From: Verrucomicrobiota bacterium
GTDB taxonomy: Bacteria; Verrucomicrobiota; Verrucomicrobiia; CAIQCK01
Direction: 5' to 3'
Length of the DNA stretch: 64,000 bases
NCBI GenBank assembly: GCA_026397915.1
Contig: JAPLTX010000052.1
Span: 1-64,000 of the forward strand
In this document: positions 34,633 to 45,200 of the stretch, piece after piece
How the letters are laid out: each line of letters starts with the position of its first letter
Numbering within the stretch: the first letter of the stretch is position 1
Notes under the pieces: model-generated
Told to the model about the DNA's origin: nothing
Databases searched by the model: none
The model's input: only the letters and a program-made list of their open reading frames with translations
Program-made: the position numbers and the translations under genes

Positions 34633-35997
34633 TCACTTCAGCGGTTTGCCGTCAAGGTCGCCGGTCAACGTGCCGAGGAACTTGACCATCAATTGCACAT
34701 CGCTGTCAGGGATGTCGGCCTGAAGTTGATGCCTGCCCATCAACTTGACGACTTTGGCAAGATCGCTGGTGGAGCCGTCATGGAGATAGGGGAATGTGAG
34801 AGCGATGTTGCGCAGCGTCGGCACCTTGAATTTGTGGCGGTCGGATTCTTTTTTGGTGACACTGAACCGGCCGTCGTCGGCGGGCGTGCGGCTGCCGCGA
34901 TCGGCATAGTAATCGCCATGCAGGCCGAATTTCTCGAAAGACTTACCGCCCATGGCTTGGCCGACGTGACATTTGTAGCAGCCGTCGTCCAGAAAGAGCC
35001 GGTAGCCGTCCTGCTCATCCGCCGTCAGCGCGTCGGCTTTGCCGAGCAGGAACTGGTCGAACCGTGAGTTGACGGTGACGAGCGACTTCTCGAAGGTGGC
35101 GATGGCGTCGGTGATGCTGGCTTTGGTGATGCCTTCGGGATAAAGCTTGGCGAAAGCGTCCACATACTCTTTGTCCGGCTTCAGCTTCGCGGGCACATCC
35201 TCCCATTTGGCGCCCATCTCGACCGGATTGGCAACGGGGCCGGCCGCTTGTTCTTGGAGGTCGGCGGCACGTCCATCCCAGAACTGGACGAAGGCATGGG
35301 TGGCGTTGAAGACAGTTGGCGCATTGATGCCGCCCTTCTGGCCCTTGATGCCGGTGGAGAATTGCGCTTGGTCGGTGCCGCCTTTTCTCAAGTCGTGGCA
35401 GGATGCGCATGAGAGGGTGTTGTCGCCGGAGAGGCGTGTGTCGTGGTAGAGCTTGCGACCCAGAGCTACCTTGTCTGCATTAAGACCGGCCGGCGCGGCG
35501 AGCGGCAGCAACGCTCTGGCATAGATCGGGTCACGTGCATCCACCGCGCCGTTGGCCTTGGCGCGGGTAGCGCGAATCCACGCCATCAACGCCGCTTTGT
35601 CACCGCCGGTCAGGCCACTGCCCCAGTGCATGAGGCGGTAGTCATCCGGAGGCATGGAGCCAAGTTCGATCACTCGCTGAATTTTCGCCAGCGCTGCTTC
35701 GGAGGCGGGCACCGGGCCGAAGCACTCCAGCGGCGCATTGAGCCGCTCGGTGCCGAGCTCGATGTCTTTGGCAATGATGGAGGAAGCGATCGGCAGCTTT
35801 GCGTAGAACGGCAGCACCGCCTTGTCGGAATGGCAGTCGAGGCATTTTTGCTCGAAGATCGAAACCACCTTTTCAAGCAGCGGATCTTTGACGTGCGCCC
35901 TCAATGCCGGGTCGGGAGCGCGCTTGATGAAAAGGTTGGAAACCGGGAACGCCAACGCGATGGCGAACAGCAGAACGATCCAGAGCAGTTTCTTCAT
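34633..35997 (-). CDS. Tri-heme cytochrome c peroxidase/MauG-like protein
   Basis: A 454-residue exported protein: one N-terminal membrane helix or signal (MKKLLWIVLLFAIALAFPV), then a heme-binding domain with CLDCH (about residue 54) and the loop MPPDDYRLMHWGSGL. A MauG/CcpA-like peroxidase domain follows with CASCH and CYKCH. So three CXXCH sites are visible, one more than the usual two. The stretches QFWDGRAADLQEQAAGPVANPVEM and FKVPTLRNIALTFPYLHDGS are family hallmarks. It probably reduces hydrogen peroxide or oxidises a partner in the periplasm. ATG at 35997 chosen by the signal peptide. Confidence 0.9.
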   Translation of the reverse strand: MKKLLWIVLLFAIALAFPVSNLFIKRAPDPALRAHVKDPLLEKVVSIFEQKCLDCHSDKAVLPFYAKLPIASSIIAKDIELGTERLNAPLECFGPVPASEAALAKIQRVIELGSMPPDDYRLMHWGSGLTGGDKAALMAWIRATRAKANGAVDARDPIYARALLPLAAPAGLNADKVALGRKLYHDTRLSGDNTLSCASCHDLRKGGTDQAQFSTGIKGQKGGINAPTVFNATHAFVQFWDGRAADLQEQAAGPVANPVEMGAKWEDVPAKLKPDKEYVDAFAKLYPEGITKASITDAIATFEKSLVTVNSRFDQFLLGKADALTADEQDGYRLFLDDGCYKCHVGQAMGGKSFEKFGLHGDYYADRGSRTPADDGRFSVTKKESDRHKFKVPTLRNIALTFPYLHDGSTSDLAKVVKLMGRHQLQADIPDSDVQLMVKFLGTLTGDLDGKPLK

Positions 35998-36161
35998 AGT
36001 TATATCCTTCCACCTTCCTTGAAAGGTGCCTAACTCAGATACCGAAACCGGCGCGGATATTACAGCAAGCAGCGGGCTGGCGCAAGTTTGGCGGCGCGAA
36101 ACGTCTTCGGAGAGATTTTCCCCTTTGACGCGCCCGCCAAGTTTCAGCAATATCGCGGCCC

Positions 36162-37382
36162 ATGAATCTAGACCAAGTTTACGCCAAGTTGCAGGAACCC
36201 TCCGACAAAACCATTTGCTTGCTCGTGCTGGACGGCGTCGGCGACATCGCCGTCGAAGCCAACGGCTGGAAGACGCCGCTGGAAGCCGCGCGCACGCCGA
36301 ACCTCGACGCGCTCGCCAAACGCAGCGCGCTCGGCCGGCTCACGCCCGTCGCGCCCGGCATTACGCCCGGCAGCGGCCCCGGCCACCTCGGCCTCTTCGG
36401 CTACGACCCGCTGGAGTTTGAAGTCGGTCGCGGCGTCATCGAGGCGCTCGGCCTCGGCATGGATCTCAAGCACGGCGACGTCTGCGCCCGCGCAAACTTC
36501 TGCACGCTCGATGGCAAGGGCATTGTTACCGACCGCCGCGCCGGCCGCGTCGCCACGGAAATCACCGAGGAGCAGTGCGCGTTGCTCGGCAGCAAGATCA
36601 AGAAGATCGGCGACACGCAGGTCATCATCAAGGCGGGGAAGGGCCACCGTTTCGTCGTCGTCTTCCGCGGCAAGGGACTCGAAGGCCCGCTCACCGACAC
36701 CGATCCCGGCCACGAAGGCATGGCCATCGCCACCGCCAAGCCCGCGGGCAACACCGCCGGCCAGAAGAAGGTGGCGAAGCTGATCGCGGAGTTCTACAAG
36801 CTGGCGTTGCCGATTCTCAAGGGCCGCAAGCCCGCCAACGGTTTCCTCATGCGCGGCATCGCCCACCAGCCGGCCATCCCGACGTTCGATGAGCGTTACG
36901 CGCTCAAGGCCGCATGCGTCGCCATCTACCCGATGTATAAGGGCCTCGCCCAGCTCGTCGGCATGACGAAGATCGAGGGCGCGCACGACATCAAGGAAGA
37001 GTTCGACCTCGCCATCAAGGCCAAGAGCGACTTCAACTACGTCTTCGTCCATTACAAGCCCACCGATGCCTACGGCGAGGACGGCAACTTTCCGGCAAAG
37101 GTCAAGGCCATCGAGGAACTCGACGCCGCGCTGCCGATGCTGCTCGCGGCCAAGTTCGACGTGCTCGCCATTACCGGCGACCACTCGACGCCCTGCCCGG
37201 TGAAGGGCCACTCCTGGCATCCGCAGCCGGTGCTCATCCACAGCGCCATCAGCGGCAGCGACGGCTTGGAGCGTCTCACAGAGAAATGCGCCAACAGCGG
37301 CTCACTCGGCATCATGGAGGCGAAGTATCTCATCCGCCACATGCAAGCCAACGCGAAGATGTTTGCCAAGTTCGGCGCGTAG
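36162..37382 (+). CDS. apgM: 2,3-bisphosphoglycerate-independent phosphoglycerate mutase, archaeal type
   Basis: A 406-residue alkaline-phosphatase-superfamily mutase that interconverts 3- and 2-phosphoglycerate, the step before enolase. N-terminal metal-binding LLVLDGVGDI, the serine nucleophile region TPGSGPGHLGLFGYDP, VCARANFCTLDGKG and the C-terminal metal site ITGDHSTPC (with VKGHSWHP following) are present. The archaeal-type enzyme is common in PVC and deep-branching bacteria and replaces GpmI/GpmA. It is divergent from the cytochrome gene and followed by a hairpin terminator. Confidence 0.95.
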   Translation: MNLDQVYAKLQEPSDKTICLLVLDGVGDIAVEANGWKTPLEAARTPNLDALAKRSALGRLTPVAPGITPGSGPGHLGLFGYDPLEFEVGRGVIEALGLGMDLKHGDVCARANFCTLDGKGIVTDRRAGRVATEITEEQCALLGSKIKKIGDTQVIIKAGKGHRFVVVFRGKGLEGPLTDTDPGHEGMAIATAKPAGNTAGQKKVAKLIAEFYKLALPILKGRKPANGFLMRGIAHQPAIPTFDERYALKAACVAIYPMYKGLAQLVGMTKIEGAHDIKEEFDLAIKAKSDFNYVFVHYKPTDAYGEDGNFPAKVKAIEELDAALPMLLAAKFDVLAITGDHSTPCPVKGHSWHPQPVLIHSAISGSDGLERLTEKCANSGSLGIMEAKYLIRHMQANAKMFAKFGA

Positions 37383-37415
37383 GCGCTTGCGCGGCTTTTG
37401 TTCCGGCGTAAGAAC

Positions 37416-37446
37416 GAGAAGGACAGGCGAGTAGCCTGTCCTTCTC
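37416..37446. terminator. Hairpin terminator between convergent genes
   Basis: A 13-bp perfect stem GAGAAGGACAGGC/GCCTGTCCTTCTC with a GAGTA loop sits between the apgM stop and the stop of the convergent oxidoreductase. T-rich flanks are weak, but its position suits a bidirectional terminator. Confidence 0.75.
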
Positions 37447-37474
37447 TGTTTCGGATTGTGAAGTGTGAAGCGCT

Positions 37475-38896
37475 TTAACCGTTGAGCGTCCAGCCAGCGC
37501 GATACTTGCGGCCCAGGTATTGGTTCGCTTCGGCGCAGTTGGTGACCTTGCCGGCGGCGCCGTCATACTGGAGCTTCTTGCCCACGCGGTAGGCGACGAG
37601 GCCGAGCAGCAACTGCTCGATCATGTTGCCGCTGTATTCGAAGTCGCACGCGGTCTTGAGGCTGGGGTTCTTGCACGCCTCGATCCACTGTTTTTGGAAG
37701 TGGCCGAGCGGCGGCAATACCGTCTCCGCCGTCGGTGACTTGTAGTAAGTCATGTCCGCAGTGTCGCCGACGGGGATGAGCAGGCGCTTCTGGAAGTCGC
37801 AGACGAGGACGCCCTTGGAGCCTTTGAACATCGCGCCGTGGTCAATCTTGGTGAGGTCGAGCCAGGAGACGGGCGACTTGGGCATCACGCGGCCTTGATA
37901 CCAGCCGATGCGGACGGGGCCGCGCCAGTCGTTGGCGGGATGCTCGAAGTGGGAGGCGCACTTGATGGGGGTGATGGCGGCGTTGAACGGATCGCCCTTG
38001 GCCTCGGCGGAGGTGGGCAGGGTGGCGTCCACGCAGTTCCAGAGCAGGTCCATCGTGTGGCTGCCCATGTCGCCGATCTGGCCCGCGCCGAAATCCCAAA
38101 ACATATTCCATGAGAGACAATTGGCTCCGGCGCCGAGCGCGAAGTATCCGGGGTTGTATGAATGGAACTGCGACGGGCCAATCCACAGGTCATAGTTGAG
38201 ACCCTTCGGCGGCGCGCCAGCGTCGGGCAGGTAGCCGGCGGGGACGCCGGGCTTGTCTTTGAAGAAGACGATGCCCGTCTTGTCGTCGTATTCGTCCGGA
38301 TGACTGTAGTCGCAGCCGAACGGTTTGACCTGGCGGTTGCCCCAGGCGTAGGCGGCCTCGAGGTTGCCGACCGCGCCGCCGCGGATGAGTTCGCGGGTGC
38401 GGTTGAAGTTGGGGTTGGCGTGGCGCTGCATACCGACCTGGGTGGCGAGCTTGGACTTCCTCTTCAGCCAGTTGGCCCGCACGACGCGCGCCTCCTCGAC
38501 GGAGATAGCGAGCGGCTTCTCGCAATAGACGTGCAGGTCGCGGTTCAACGCCCAGTTGGCGATGAAGGCGTGCGTGTGGTCGGCCGTGCAGATGACGACG
38601 GCGTCGAGCTTGAGCGCCTTGTGGTCGTCGAGCATCTTCCGCCAGTCCACGTAGGTCTTGGCGCCGGGGAACTTCTTGAGCGCTTCGGGGAAACGTTCCT
38701 CGTTGATGTCGCAGAGGGCGACGACGTTCTCGTCCTTGAGCGAATCGGTGTGCGCGAGGCCGCGGCCCCAGACGCCGACGAGGGCGATGTTGAGTTTGTT
38801 GCCGGGGGCGTTCTTGCCCGCTCGGGCGCCGCTGGGAAGCAGGAGCCATCCGGCTCCGACGGCTGCGGTGGTCTTGAAGAAGTGGCGACGGTTCAT
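37475..38896 (-). CDS. Tat-exported Gfo/Idh/MocA oxidoreductase
   Basis: A 473-residue protein with a twin-arginine signal (MNRRHFFKTTAAVGAG, cut near ARA|G). The Rossmann domain has LNIALVGVWGRGLAHTD, then ADHTHAF and VYCEKPLAIS. The C-terminal part carries the MFWDFGAGQIGDMGSHTMDLLWN region typical of the large secreted PVC family, and ends YLGRKYRAGWTLNG, a family end signature. The folded enzyme with bound NAD(H) is moved to the periplasm, where it may act on glycan-derived sugars. It follows the propeller gene block in the same direction after 101 bp. Confidence 0.9.
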   Translation of the reverse strand: MNRRHFFKTTAAVGAGWLLLPSGARAGKNAPGNKLNIALVGVWGRGLAHTDSLKDENVVALCDINEERFPEALKKFPGAKTYVDWRKMLDDHKALKLDAVVICTADHTHAFIANWALNRDLHVYCEKPLAISVEEARVVRANWLKRKSKLATQVGMQRHANPNFNRTRELIRGGAVGNLEAAYAWGNRQVKPFGCDYSHPDEYDDKTGIVFFKDKPGVPAGYLPDAGAPPKGLNYDLWIGPSQFHSYNPGYFALGAGANCLSWNMFWDFGAGQIGDMGSHTMDLLWNCVDATLPTSAEAKGDPFNAAITPIKCASHFEHPANDWRGPVRIGWYQGRVMPKSPVSWLDLTKIDHGAMFKGSKGVLVCDFQKRLLIPVGDTADMTYYKSPTAETVLPPLGHFQKQWIEACKNPSLKTACDFEYSGNMIEQLLLGLVAYRVGKKLQYDGAAGKVTNCAEANQYLGRKYRAGWTLNG

Positions 38897-38997
38897 GAAT
38901 GAGTTCTCCTGTAGCTTGTATGTGGTCGGTTTCAAAGCTGCGCCCATCCTAGCAACGAAATCGGCGCGGTAAACAACTTTTTCGAGGCTAGGATGAA

Positions 38998-41900
38998 TCA
39001 GTCTTCCTTTTTCAAACAGAGCAAGCTGCCGTCTTCCAACGCGACGAGCAACCGGCCGCTGGCGGCAATCATGCCGTCAAAGACAGGCGGCGCGTTCAGC
39101 GGGAGTTCTGCGAGCTTCTTGCCGTCCTTGGCTGACACGGCGACGAGGCTCGCGCCTTTGCGGCCCTCAAACGCGGCGTAGGGATCTTTCTCATCGAGCG
39201 CGTCGGGCGGGCCGGCCGCGAAGATCGTGTCGCCCGCTTTCACCATCGCTCGGATGCGCACCGGCAGCCAGAGCTTCCAGAGCGGCGGCTCGGCTCGCGT
39301 ATAGCCGATCATTTTGTCGAGGCCGAACGCCGGATCGTCGAGCTTCGCGACACCGCGACCACGGCCGCGATCATAGTCCGACTGCGGCAGCCACTCTACC
39401 GGCTTGCGCGCGCCCGCGTCGCCGACGATTTGTGGCTCGGTTGTGTTCTTGTCGGCGAAGAGCAGGTAGCCCTCCTTGGCGGGGAAGAACATCGTCGTGT
39501 GAACATTCCGGCGATAGAAAACGCTCACACTGTAGGTGGTCGCGTCATCCACAACGAGCAACTGGCCGCTCTTGGACGCCTGGTTGGCGAGCTGGAAGCC
39601 GGGCCAGCGTTTGGCATACATCCAGAACGTGCGGTTATACCACGACGCGTCGAGCAACCCGGCGGTCGAGAATACGTGCAAGCCCACATCCTTCTCGCCC
39701 TTGGTGGACAGTTCTTCGACGGACTGCTCCTGCAAGGCGGGCGTCAATTTCTTCTGGCGCATGTAAACGTAGCCGCCCTCGCTGACCAGCACGTCAGAGT
39801 TCGCTCCGGAAATGAAGAACGATACTTCGCGCATCGTCTTTCCGTCTGGGAACGGTCCGCTGAGCGTCGTCTGCCGCAGCAGCTTGCCTGTCGCGGGATC
39901 CAGGGCATAAACGCGAATGCCACTATCGAGGTAGGTCGAGCGGCCCGCGGTGAGATAGGCCACGCCATCGTTCACGAGCACGCTGCCATGCACAGGCCAG
40001 ACGGATTCGAGTTGGTCGTTCACCACGATGCGCCGTTCGCAAGGCGCGGCCAGAAACCGCCACGCCAGCGTCCCATCGCTCGCGCGCAAGCAATAGACAT
40101 AACCGTCGGCGCTGCCGAAGAGCGCCAGCCCGTTCACGAGAGTCGGCGGCGAATCAATCCGTCCGCCTGCCACGAACGTCCACACTGTCTTGCCGCTATT
40201 CAGTTCGAGCGCATGGAGCGTGTGCGTGTCGCGTGACACGACATAAGCGCGGTCGCCAACGGCGACGGGCTGCGTCAGGCCGCCGCCGAGTTTCACGCGC
40301 CAGCTTTCGCCAAGCGGCGTCGCGACGGAGGACGGAGTGGCGCCGTGGCGTGCGGCGTCGTGGCGGAACGTGGGCCAGTCTTCAGGATCTTGGATCTTGG
40401 ATCTTGGATTTTGGATTTGCGCACCGTAGGCAGGGCCACGTTCCAGCCGCTGGCCGTCTGGCACTGGTTGCATCGTCGCGGCCGGGCCAATGGCCGTGAA
40501 ACCGAGCAGCTTCGCGCCGGGGTCGCAGAAGCACTGGTCGGGCGGCACATAGAGCATCCCGTTGCACGGCATCACGCCGAGCTTGCACGCGCCGCGCACA
40601 AAGTTGTTCTGCGAGTGCTGCATGCCGCAAACGTCGAGGAGCTCCAAGCCCTCCATCGAACTGATGATGAACCGCTCTGTGGCCTTGTTGCGGTAGCAGC
40701 GGTGATGATGCTCCGGGCTGCGGAGGTTTTTCACGAAGAGGCGCTTCTTCTCCGCGCCGGTGCGCAGGTCGTAGCCGATGGCCAACACGTTCGGGCTTTT
40801 GCCGCCCGGGTTTTGCTCGTCGTCCACCGAGAGCATATCGGGCCAGACGACGCCATTGATGACGTAGAGTCCCTCGCTGCCGAGGCCGTGGGCGAGATGA
40901 ACTTCCTTGCTCCAGAGCAGCTTGCCGGTCGCTCCGTCGTGAGCCTCCAAACTTTTACCGCCGAGTAGCGCGAGGACGCCGTCGTGGGCCACGAGAGTCT
41001 GAATGTTCGCCTCGGCAACTTCGGCCTGCCAGCGTTCTTCGCCTGTCTTCAGGTCGAAAGCGCTCAACGTCTTCGCTCGCAGATACACCACGCGCCCGCC
41101 ATCAACCGCCAGCGAGAGCGCATGCAGCGCGGGAATCTGTTTTCGCCACAACACTTTGCCCGTCGCGCCCTCGACGGCGATCAACGCGCTGGGCGGGCCT
41201 TCCTTGCCCTTGCCTTTCCCTTTGCCTTTTCGTTTCACCGGTTCCGTCTCCGGCTTCGCGTCCTGCGAATAAACCACCGCCACGCCGTCCGCCGCGATGA
41301 TCTGTCGGACGGGCGCGGTCTCTGGGATGGTCGCAAGCGTCTTGCCGGTCGTCGCGTCGAGGATGGATAACGGCGCGCGGTAGTTCACCGTCGCGTAGAG
41401 CCGGTCGCCATCCACCACAAGCCGGCGCTGATTCTCATCGGGCACAACCGTCCGGCCGCCGGTGATCGTCGTCCAGTCGCTGGTAAACTTGTCCGTCGCC
41501 CACTCCGGCCAGCCCCATTTCTCAATCGGCCGTCGCCAGAGCAGCTTGCCGTTGAACGCATCGCGGCAGAGCAGCGCCCAACGCTCCGGCAGCCGCTGGC
41601 CGGTGATGCCAACCAGCCCTTCGTCGAAAATATAGAACAACCGTCCGCCGCCGCAGACCATCGCTTGGATGCCCGAGGGTGTTTCGTGGCTGCGCAGCCA
41701 AAGCGGTGGTGCGCTCCACTGCAACGACCGCGGCGCGGCGACGCGTGTGTCGCGCGCCACGGCGTTGTTGCCCGCGTCGTGGAGGAAGTGCGTCCACTCG
41801 TCAATGTCGGACGGTCGTTGTTTGACGAGCTTCTTGCCGCCGACGAGCGCAACCCCGTTTGGCGCGAGCACGCGCGTGATCTCGTCGCGTGTCACTCGGC

Positions 41901-42246
41901 ACTCGTCGCTTGTGACGACGACGTTGACGAGATTGTCGGCGTAGGGCAACTGCTTGCCATTGAATTGCTCGATTGCCACCTTGCCATACAGGTCGAGCGA
42001 CTGAATGTGCCTCCGCGCTTCCTCGACGTTCTTAGCGTTGCTGTCCAGGCCGTGGACGATGAAGCTGTCGTTTGCGCGCAAGGTGGCGGTCAGTCTGCCG
42101 TCGCCGCAGCCAACGTGGACGACAAGGCCGCCTTTGACGGCGGCAGTATCTAGAATCTGGCGGGCTTGCATGGCTTCATCGCCGGCGGGGCATGAAAGGA
42201 TGCTCGCAACCAGAGCGAGTGGCAGGGTGCTTGTCAGTCGCTTCAT
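38998..42246 (-). CDS. Giant exported methyltransferase-like/PQQ beta-propeller protein 1
   Basis: A 1082-residue protein: signal peptide (MKRLTSTLPLALVASIL), class I SAM-methyltransferase-like domain (about 25-135) with motif I VHVGCGDGRL, the conserved signature DIDEWTHFLHDAGNNAVA (about 150), a first PQQ-type propeller (about 170-560), and a second one opening with DWPTFRHDAARHG (about 610). A KRKGKGKGKGK lysine run lies in the first propeller. Before the second propeller a heptamer array (40384-40418) encodes QIQNPRSKIQDP. Another short array (41891-41911) encodes DECRVT in the methyltransferase domain. SAM is not known in the periplasm, so the domain may bind something else. It is the last of three tandem paralogs. 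Confidence 0.8.
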   Translation of the reverse strand: MKRLTSTLPLALVASILSCPAGDEAMQARQILDTAAVKGGLVVHVGCGDGRLTATLRANDSFIVHGLDSNAKNVEEARRHIQSLDLYGKVAIEQFNGKQLPYADNLVNVVVTSDECRVTRDEITRVLAPNGVALVGGKKLVKQRPSDIDEWTHFLHDAGNNAVARDTRVAAPRSLQWSAPPLWLRSHETPSGIQAMVCGGGRLFYIFDEGLVGITGQRLPERWALLCRDAFNGKLLWRRPIEKWGWPEWATDKFTSDWTTITGGRTVVPDENQRRLVVDGDRLYATVNYRAPLSILDATTGKTLATIPETAPVRQIIAADGVAVVYSQDAKPETEPVKRKGKGKGKGKEGPPSALIAVEGATGKVLWRKQIPALHALSLAVDGGRVVYLRAKTLSAFDLKTGEERWQAEVAEANIQTLVAHDGVLALLGGKSLEAHDGATGKLLWSKEVHLAHGLGSEGLYVINGVVWPDMLSVDDEQNPGGKSPNVLAIGYDLRTGAEKKRLFVKNLRSPEHHHRCYRNKATERFIISSMEGLELLDVCGMQHSQNNFVRGACKLGVMPCNGMLYVPPDQCFCDPGAKLLGFTAIGPAATMQPVPDGQRLERGPAYGAQIQNPRSKIQDPEDWPTFRHDAARHGATPSSVATPLGESWRVKLGGGLTQPVAVGDRAYVVSRDTHTLHALELNSGKTVWTFVAGGRIDSPPTLVNGLALFGSADGYVYCLRASDGTLAWRFLAAPCERRIVVNDQLESVWPVHGSVLVNDGVAYLTAGRSTYLDSGIRVYALDPATGKLLRQTTLSGPFPDGKTMREVSFFISGANSDVLVSEGGYVYMRQKKLTPALQEQSVEELSTKGEKDVGLHVFSTAGLLDASWYNRTFWMYAKRWPGFQLANQASKSGQLLVVDDATTYSVSVFYRRNVHTTMFFPAKEGYLLFADKNTTEPQIVGDAGARKPVEWLPQSDYDRGRGRGVAKLDDPAFGLDKMIGYTRAEPPLWKLWLPVRIRAMVKAGDTIFAAGPPDALDEKDPYAAFEGRKGASLVAVSAKDGKKLAELPLNAPPVFDGMIAASGRLLVALEDGSLLCLKKED
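40384..40418. repeat. Five 7-bp units (TGGATTT class) inside propeller gene 1
   Basis: Units AGGATCT, TGGATCT twice and TGGATTT twice. They lie in the coding linker just upstream of the second propeller and read as NPRSKIQ on the coding strand. The two paralogous genes carry different heptamer arrays at the same place. Confidence 0.85.
41891..41911. repeat. Three 7-bp units (GTCACTC class) inside propeller gene 1
   Basis: Units GTCACTC, GGCACTC and GTCGCTT encode SDECRVT within the methyltransferase-like domain. The paralog at 42267 has no such array but an equal-length segment. A sister array of this class lies at 42261-42288. Confidence 0.55.
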
Positions 42247-42260
42247 GAAACGGAATTCCT

Positions 42261-42288
42261 TGCTTGTCACTTGGCACTCGTCACTTCG
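42261..42288. repeat. Four 7-bp units over the stop codon of propeller gene 2
   Basis: Units TGCTTGT, CACTTGG, CACTCGT and CACTTCG cover the last codons (VTSAK) and the stop codon of the gene ending at 42267. As with miaB, the array has supplied the end of the protein. Confidence 0.65.
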
Positions 42289-45200
42289 ACCGCGCCGAAA
42301 TCCACCGTGGCATTGTTGGTGCAGTAGCCGATATGCGTGATGCTCTTCATCGGGTTGGCCAGCTTTGCTGTCACGGTCGCTGGGCCGCTCCTGAACGTCA
42401 CCGCGCCGGAGGCAAGATCCAGGACAACCAGAAGATCGTGGATCTTCTCATCGCTCATTTCATACTTCTCGGTCGCGCCCTTGTTCTTACTGAGTGGACC
42501 TTGAATGATGGCGGCGTTTTTCATGGCGAAGCGCAGTCCGCATTTCACGAGCTTCGCCTCGTCAGAGCTGTCGCCGAAAGCAAGGTAGCCGTTGCGCAAC
42601 CCTGCGGCACCAGTGAATTGCAGTTTGCACTTGAGTGTCACCTTGCCGGTCAGCGGCGCGTCGAGTTTCTTCAGGGCCATGCCAATCGTTTTTGTCTCTG
42701 CGGCGACGCGGTAGCCGAGTTCGGCTTCGTAGACGTGCGATTGTTCCAGTTTGGCGAAGTCCGCATCCTTGGACGGCAGTTTGATATCGGTTGCCTTCAC
42801 ACTGATGTCGAGCGGGGCAAACTGCGCGTCGGGCGCGGGTTTCAGCGCAGCACCTTCGGCAGCAAGGCAAACAACTTTGCCGTCAGTGCTAGCGTAGAAC
42901 AGTTTGCTGTTCGCTGCGGCCATGCCGTCGAACACGGGCATCGAATCGAGTTGCCACGCGGCGAGCTTGCGGCCGTCGTCAGCTGAGAATACCCACAGCA
43001 ACGCGCCGCGTTTACCTTCGAGCGCGGCGGCTTGTTCGGCAAGTTTCGCCTTGATGGCCGGATCGTCCTGGTTCTTGAATGCCTGCTCCTCGTTGACGAG
43101 ATCGGGCGGGCCGGCGATGAACAGCGCGCCGCCCGCGAGCACCATGCCGCGTGCCTGCAATGGCATGTCGCCTTCGGCCCACTTGTAACCAGCGGCGGTC
43201 AGCTCTGAGATCGAGAACTTTCGGCGCGCGGCCCAGTCGGAAGAGATCGCGGACCGTTTGGTGGAAGCCGCGTTGATTTTCTTGATGGCGGCCGAGACGC
43301 GCTGGATGCGATCCGCCTGCGTTCGTTTGTCGGCGCCATAGATGAAGTATTCGTAGATCGAGGCATTGCACATGAACTCCGGTTTGCGGTCGAAGCCATA
43401 GACCAGCTTGTCGTCGAAAACCATCAGCCGGCCGGCGGGCGCGTAGTTCGCGGGCTGATACCAGCCACCGTAGCCGGAAAAAACGCCCTTGCCATACATC
43501 CAGAACGACCGGTGCCACCAATCGCCGTCGAGAAAACCGCTCCGCGAAAACAGATGCACGCCCTCACCGGTCTGCTCCTTCGGATCCATCGGTGCGAACT
43601 CGCGGCGCGTGCCCTTGAGGTCGAACGCTTGGGCGCGCATGTAGATTGAACGGCCGTCGCTGGAGAGGATGTCCGGCAATGCTGTCGGCATATCGAGCTG
43701 CTTCACAAAGTTCTGCAACGGCTCACCGGTCTTCGGGTCGCGGTCGTTGAGGATGGTTTCGTGAACTTTCTGCCCCGTCTTCGCGTCGAGACCGAGCAGC
43801 CTCATGCCGCCGTCGAGGAACGATGAGCGTCCCGCAACGCAATGCACGACGCCATCCAGCACGAGCACGCTTCCGGAGACCGGCCACGACGACTCCAGTT
43901 GTTCGAACGATATCATGCGCTGGTCAACCGGCGCGGCGCGGAACCGCCACACGAGCACACCATCGTCCGCTCGCAGGCAGTAGACACACCCGTCTGCCGA
44001 GCCGAAGATCGCGCGCCCTTGCCAGATGGTAGGCGGCGAGTCCACGCGCGCGCCGGTCGTGAAATTCCACAGCTTCTTACCTGTGGCCGCGTCGAGCGCG
44101 TGGACGACGTGCGCATCAATCGAAGCGACGAACAGCTTCCCGTCGGCGACCACGACGCTGCTGAGTTTGCCGCCGAGGTTAGTTTGCCATGCGTGCTTCA
44201 GTTCGACCGGCACCTTTGTTTTCGACGAGCCACTGCGGGTCGCGTCGGCACGGTAGGTGGGCCAGTCGCCATCTGGGGTTTGAGATTTGGAATCTGAGAC
44301 TCTAAATGCGGGTCCGCGCTCCAAACGCTCCACGCTCGACGCGTCATGCTCCACGCTTTTCCGCGCAGGCGCGAGGGCGTTGAAGCCGAAGAGCTTTGAT
44401 TCAAGGTAGCAGCCGCAGGGATGCGGGGCGTTATAGACCATCCCATTAGCCGGCATGATGCCGTAGAGGCATGCGCCGCGGACCCAGTGGTTGATGTCCC
44501 ACGTTTTTGCAGCGAGATTCACGAACTCCGAGCCGGTGCGCGAGCAGATGATGAAACGGTCGGTTGCCTTGGCGCGATAGCAGCGATGGTGGAACCAGTA
44601 GTTTGTCGCGCTGGGCATGAACTCAACCTTGATCTCACCTGTGTGCAGGTCACGTGCGGTGAACAGGCCATCGTCCTTGCCATCGGCGACGCGACCGCAC
44701 CAAACAAGGTTATTGATGACGAACAGATCGTCCGGTGACGCGTGGCCCCCGCGATAGTGCGCTGACGACCAGAGCGTCTTGCCTGTAGCCGCGTCGAGCG
44801 CGGTCATGGACTTTTGCTCAACCGACAGCATCACGACGTTCTGTTGCACGACCAGCGTCGGCCCATAACCGGTAGGGAACGGTTGCTTGTGCATGATCGA
44901 CTCCGACGCCCACGCCGGCGCGCCGTTCTTGCGGTTGAGGGCAACGACCTTTTCGCCGTCGTAGGCGTAAACGCGTTCGCGGTCCACCGTCAGCGTCAGT
45001 GGTGCCACCCGCTGCTGCTTCCTCCACAGCACATGACCACTGGCGGCGTCCATCGCCACGATGTGGCGCGTTTCCTGGTCCCAAGCCCACTCCTTGTTCG
45101 CGCGGCGCGTATTATCCCAAACGTAGGTTTGCGTATGCCGGTAAGTCTGCCACTTGTTGGGCGACTGACCGACGAGGAGGAAAAGAGTGCCGTCGGCGAG

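Noticed and set aside
36168-37241. Long minus-strand frame opposite apgM (and similar ones opposite eno, Gfo/Idh genes and the MFS gene)
   Set aside because: Codon-position GC shadow of well-supported genes on the other strand.
41172-41236. K-G rich coding run as a separate repeat element
   Set aside because: It is a short simple-sequence stretch of codons within a gene and does not recur elsewhere in the window; reported only as a low-interest protein feature.
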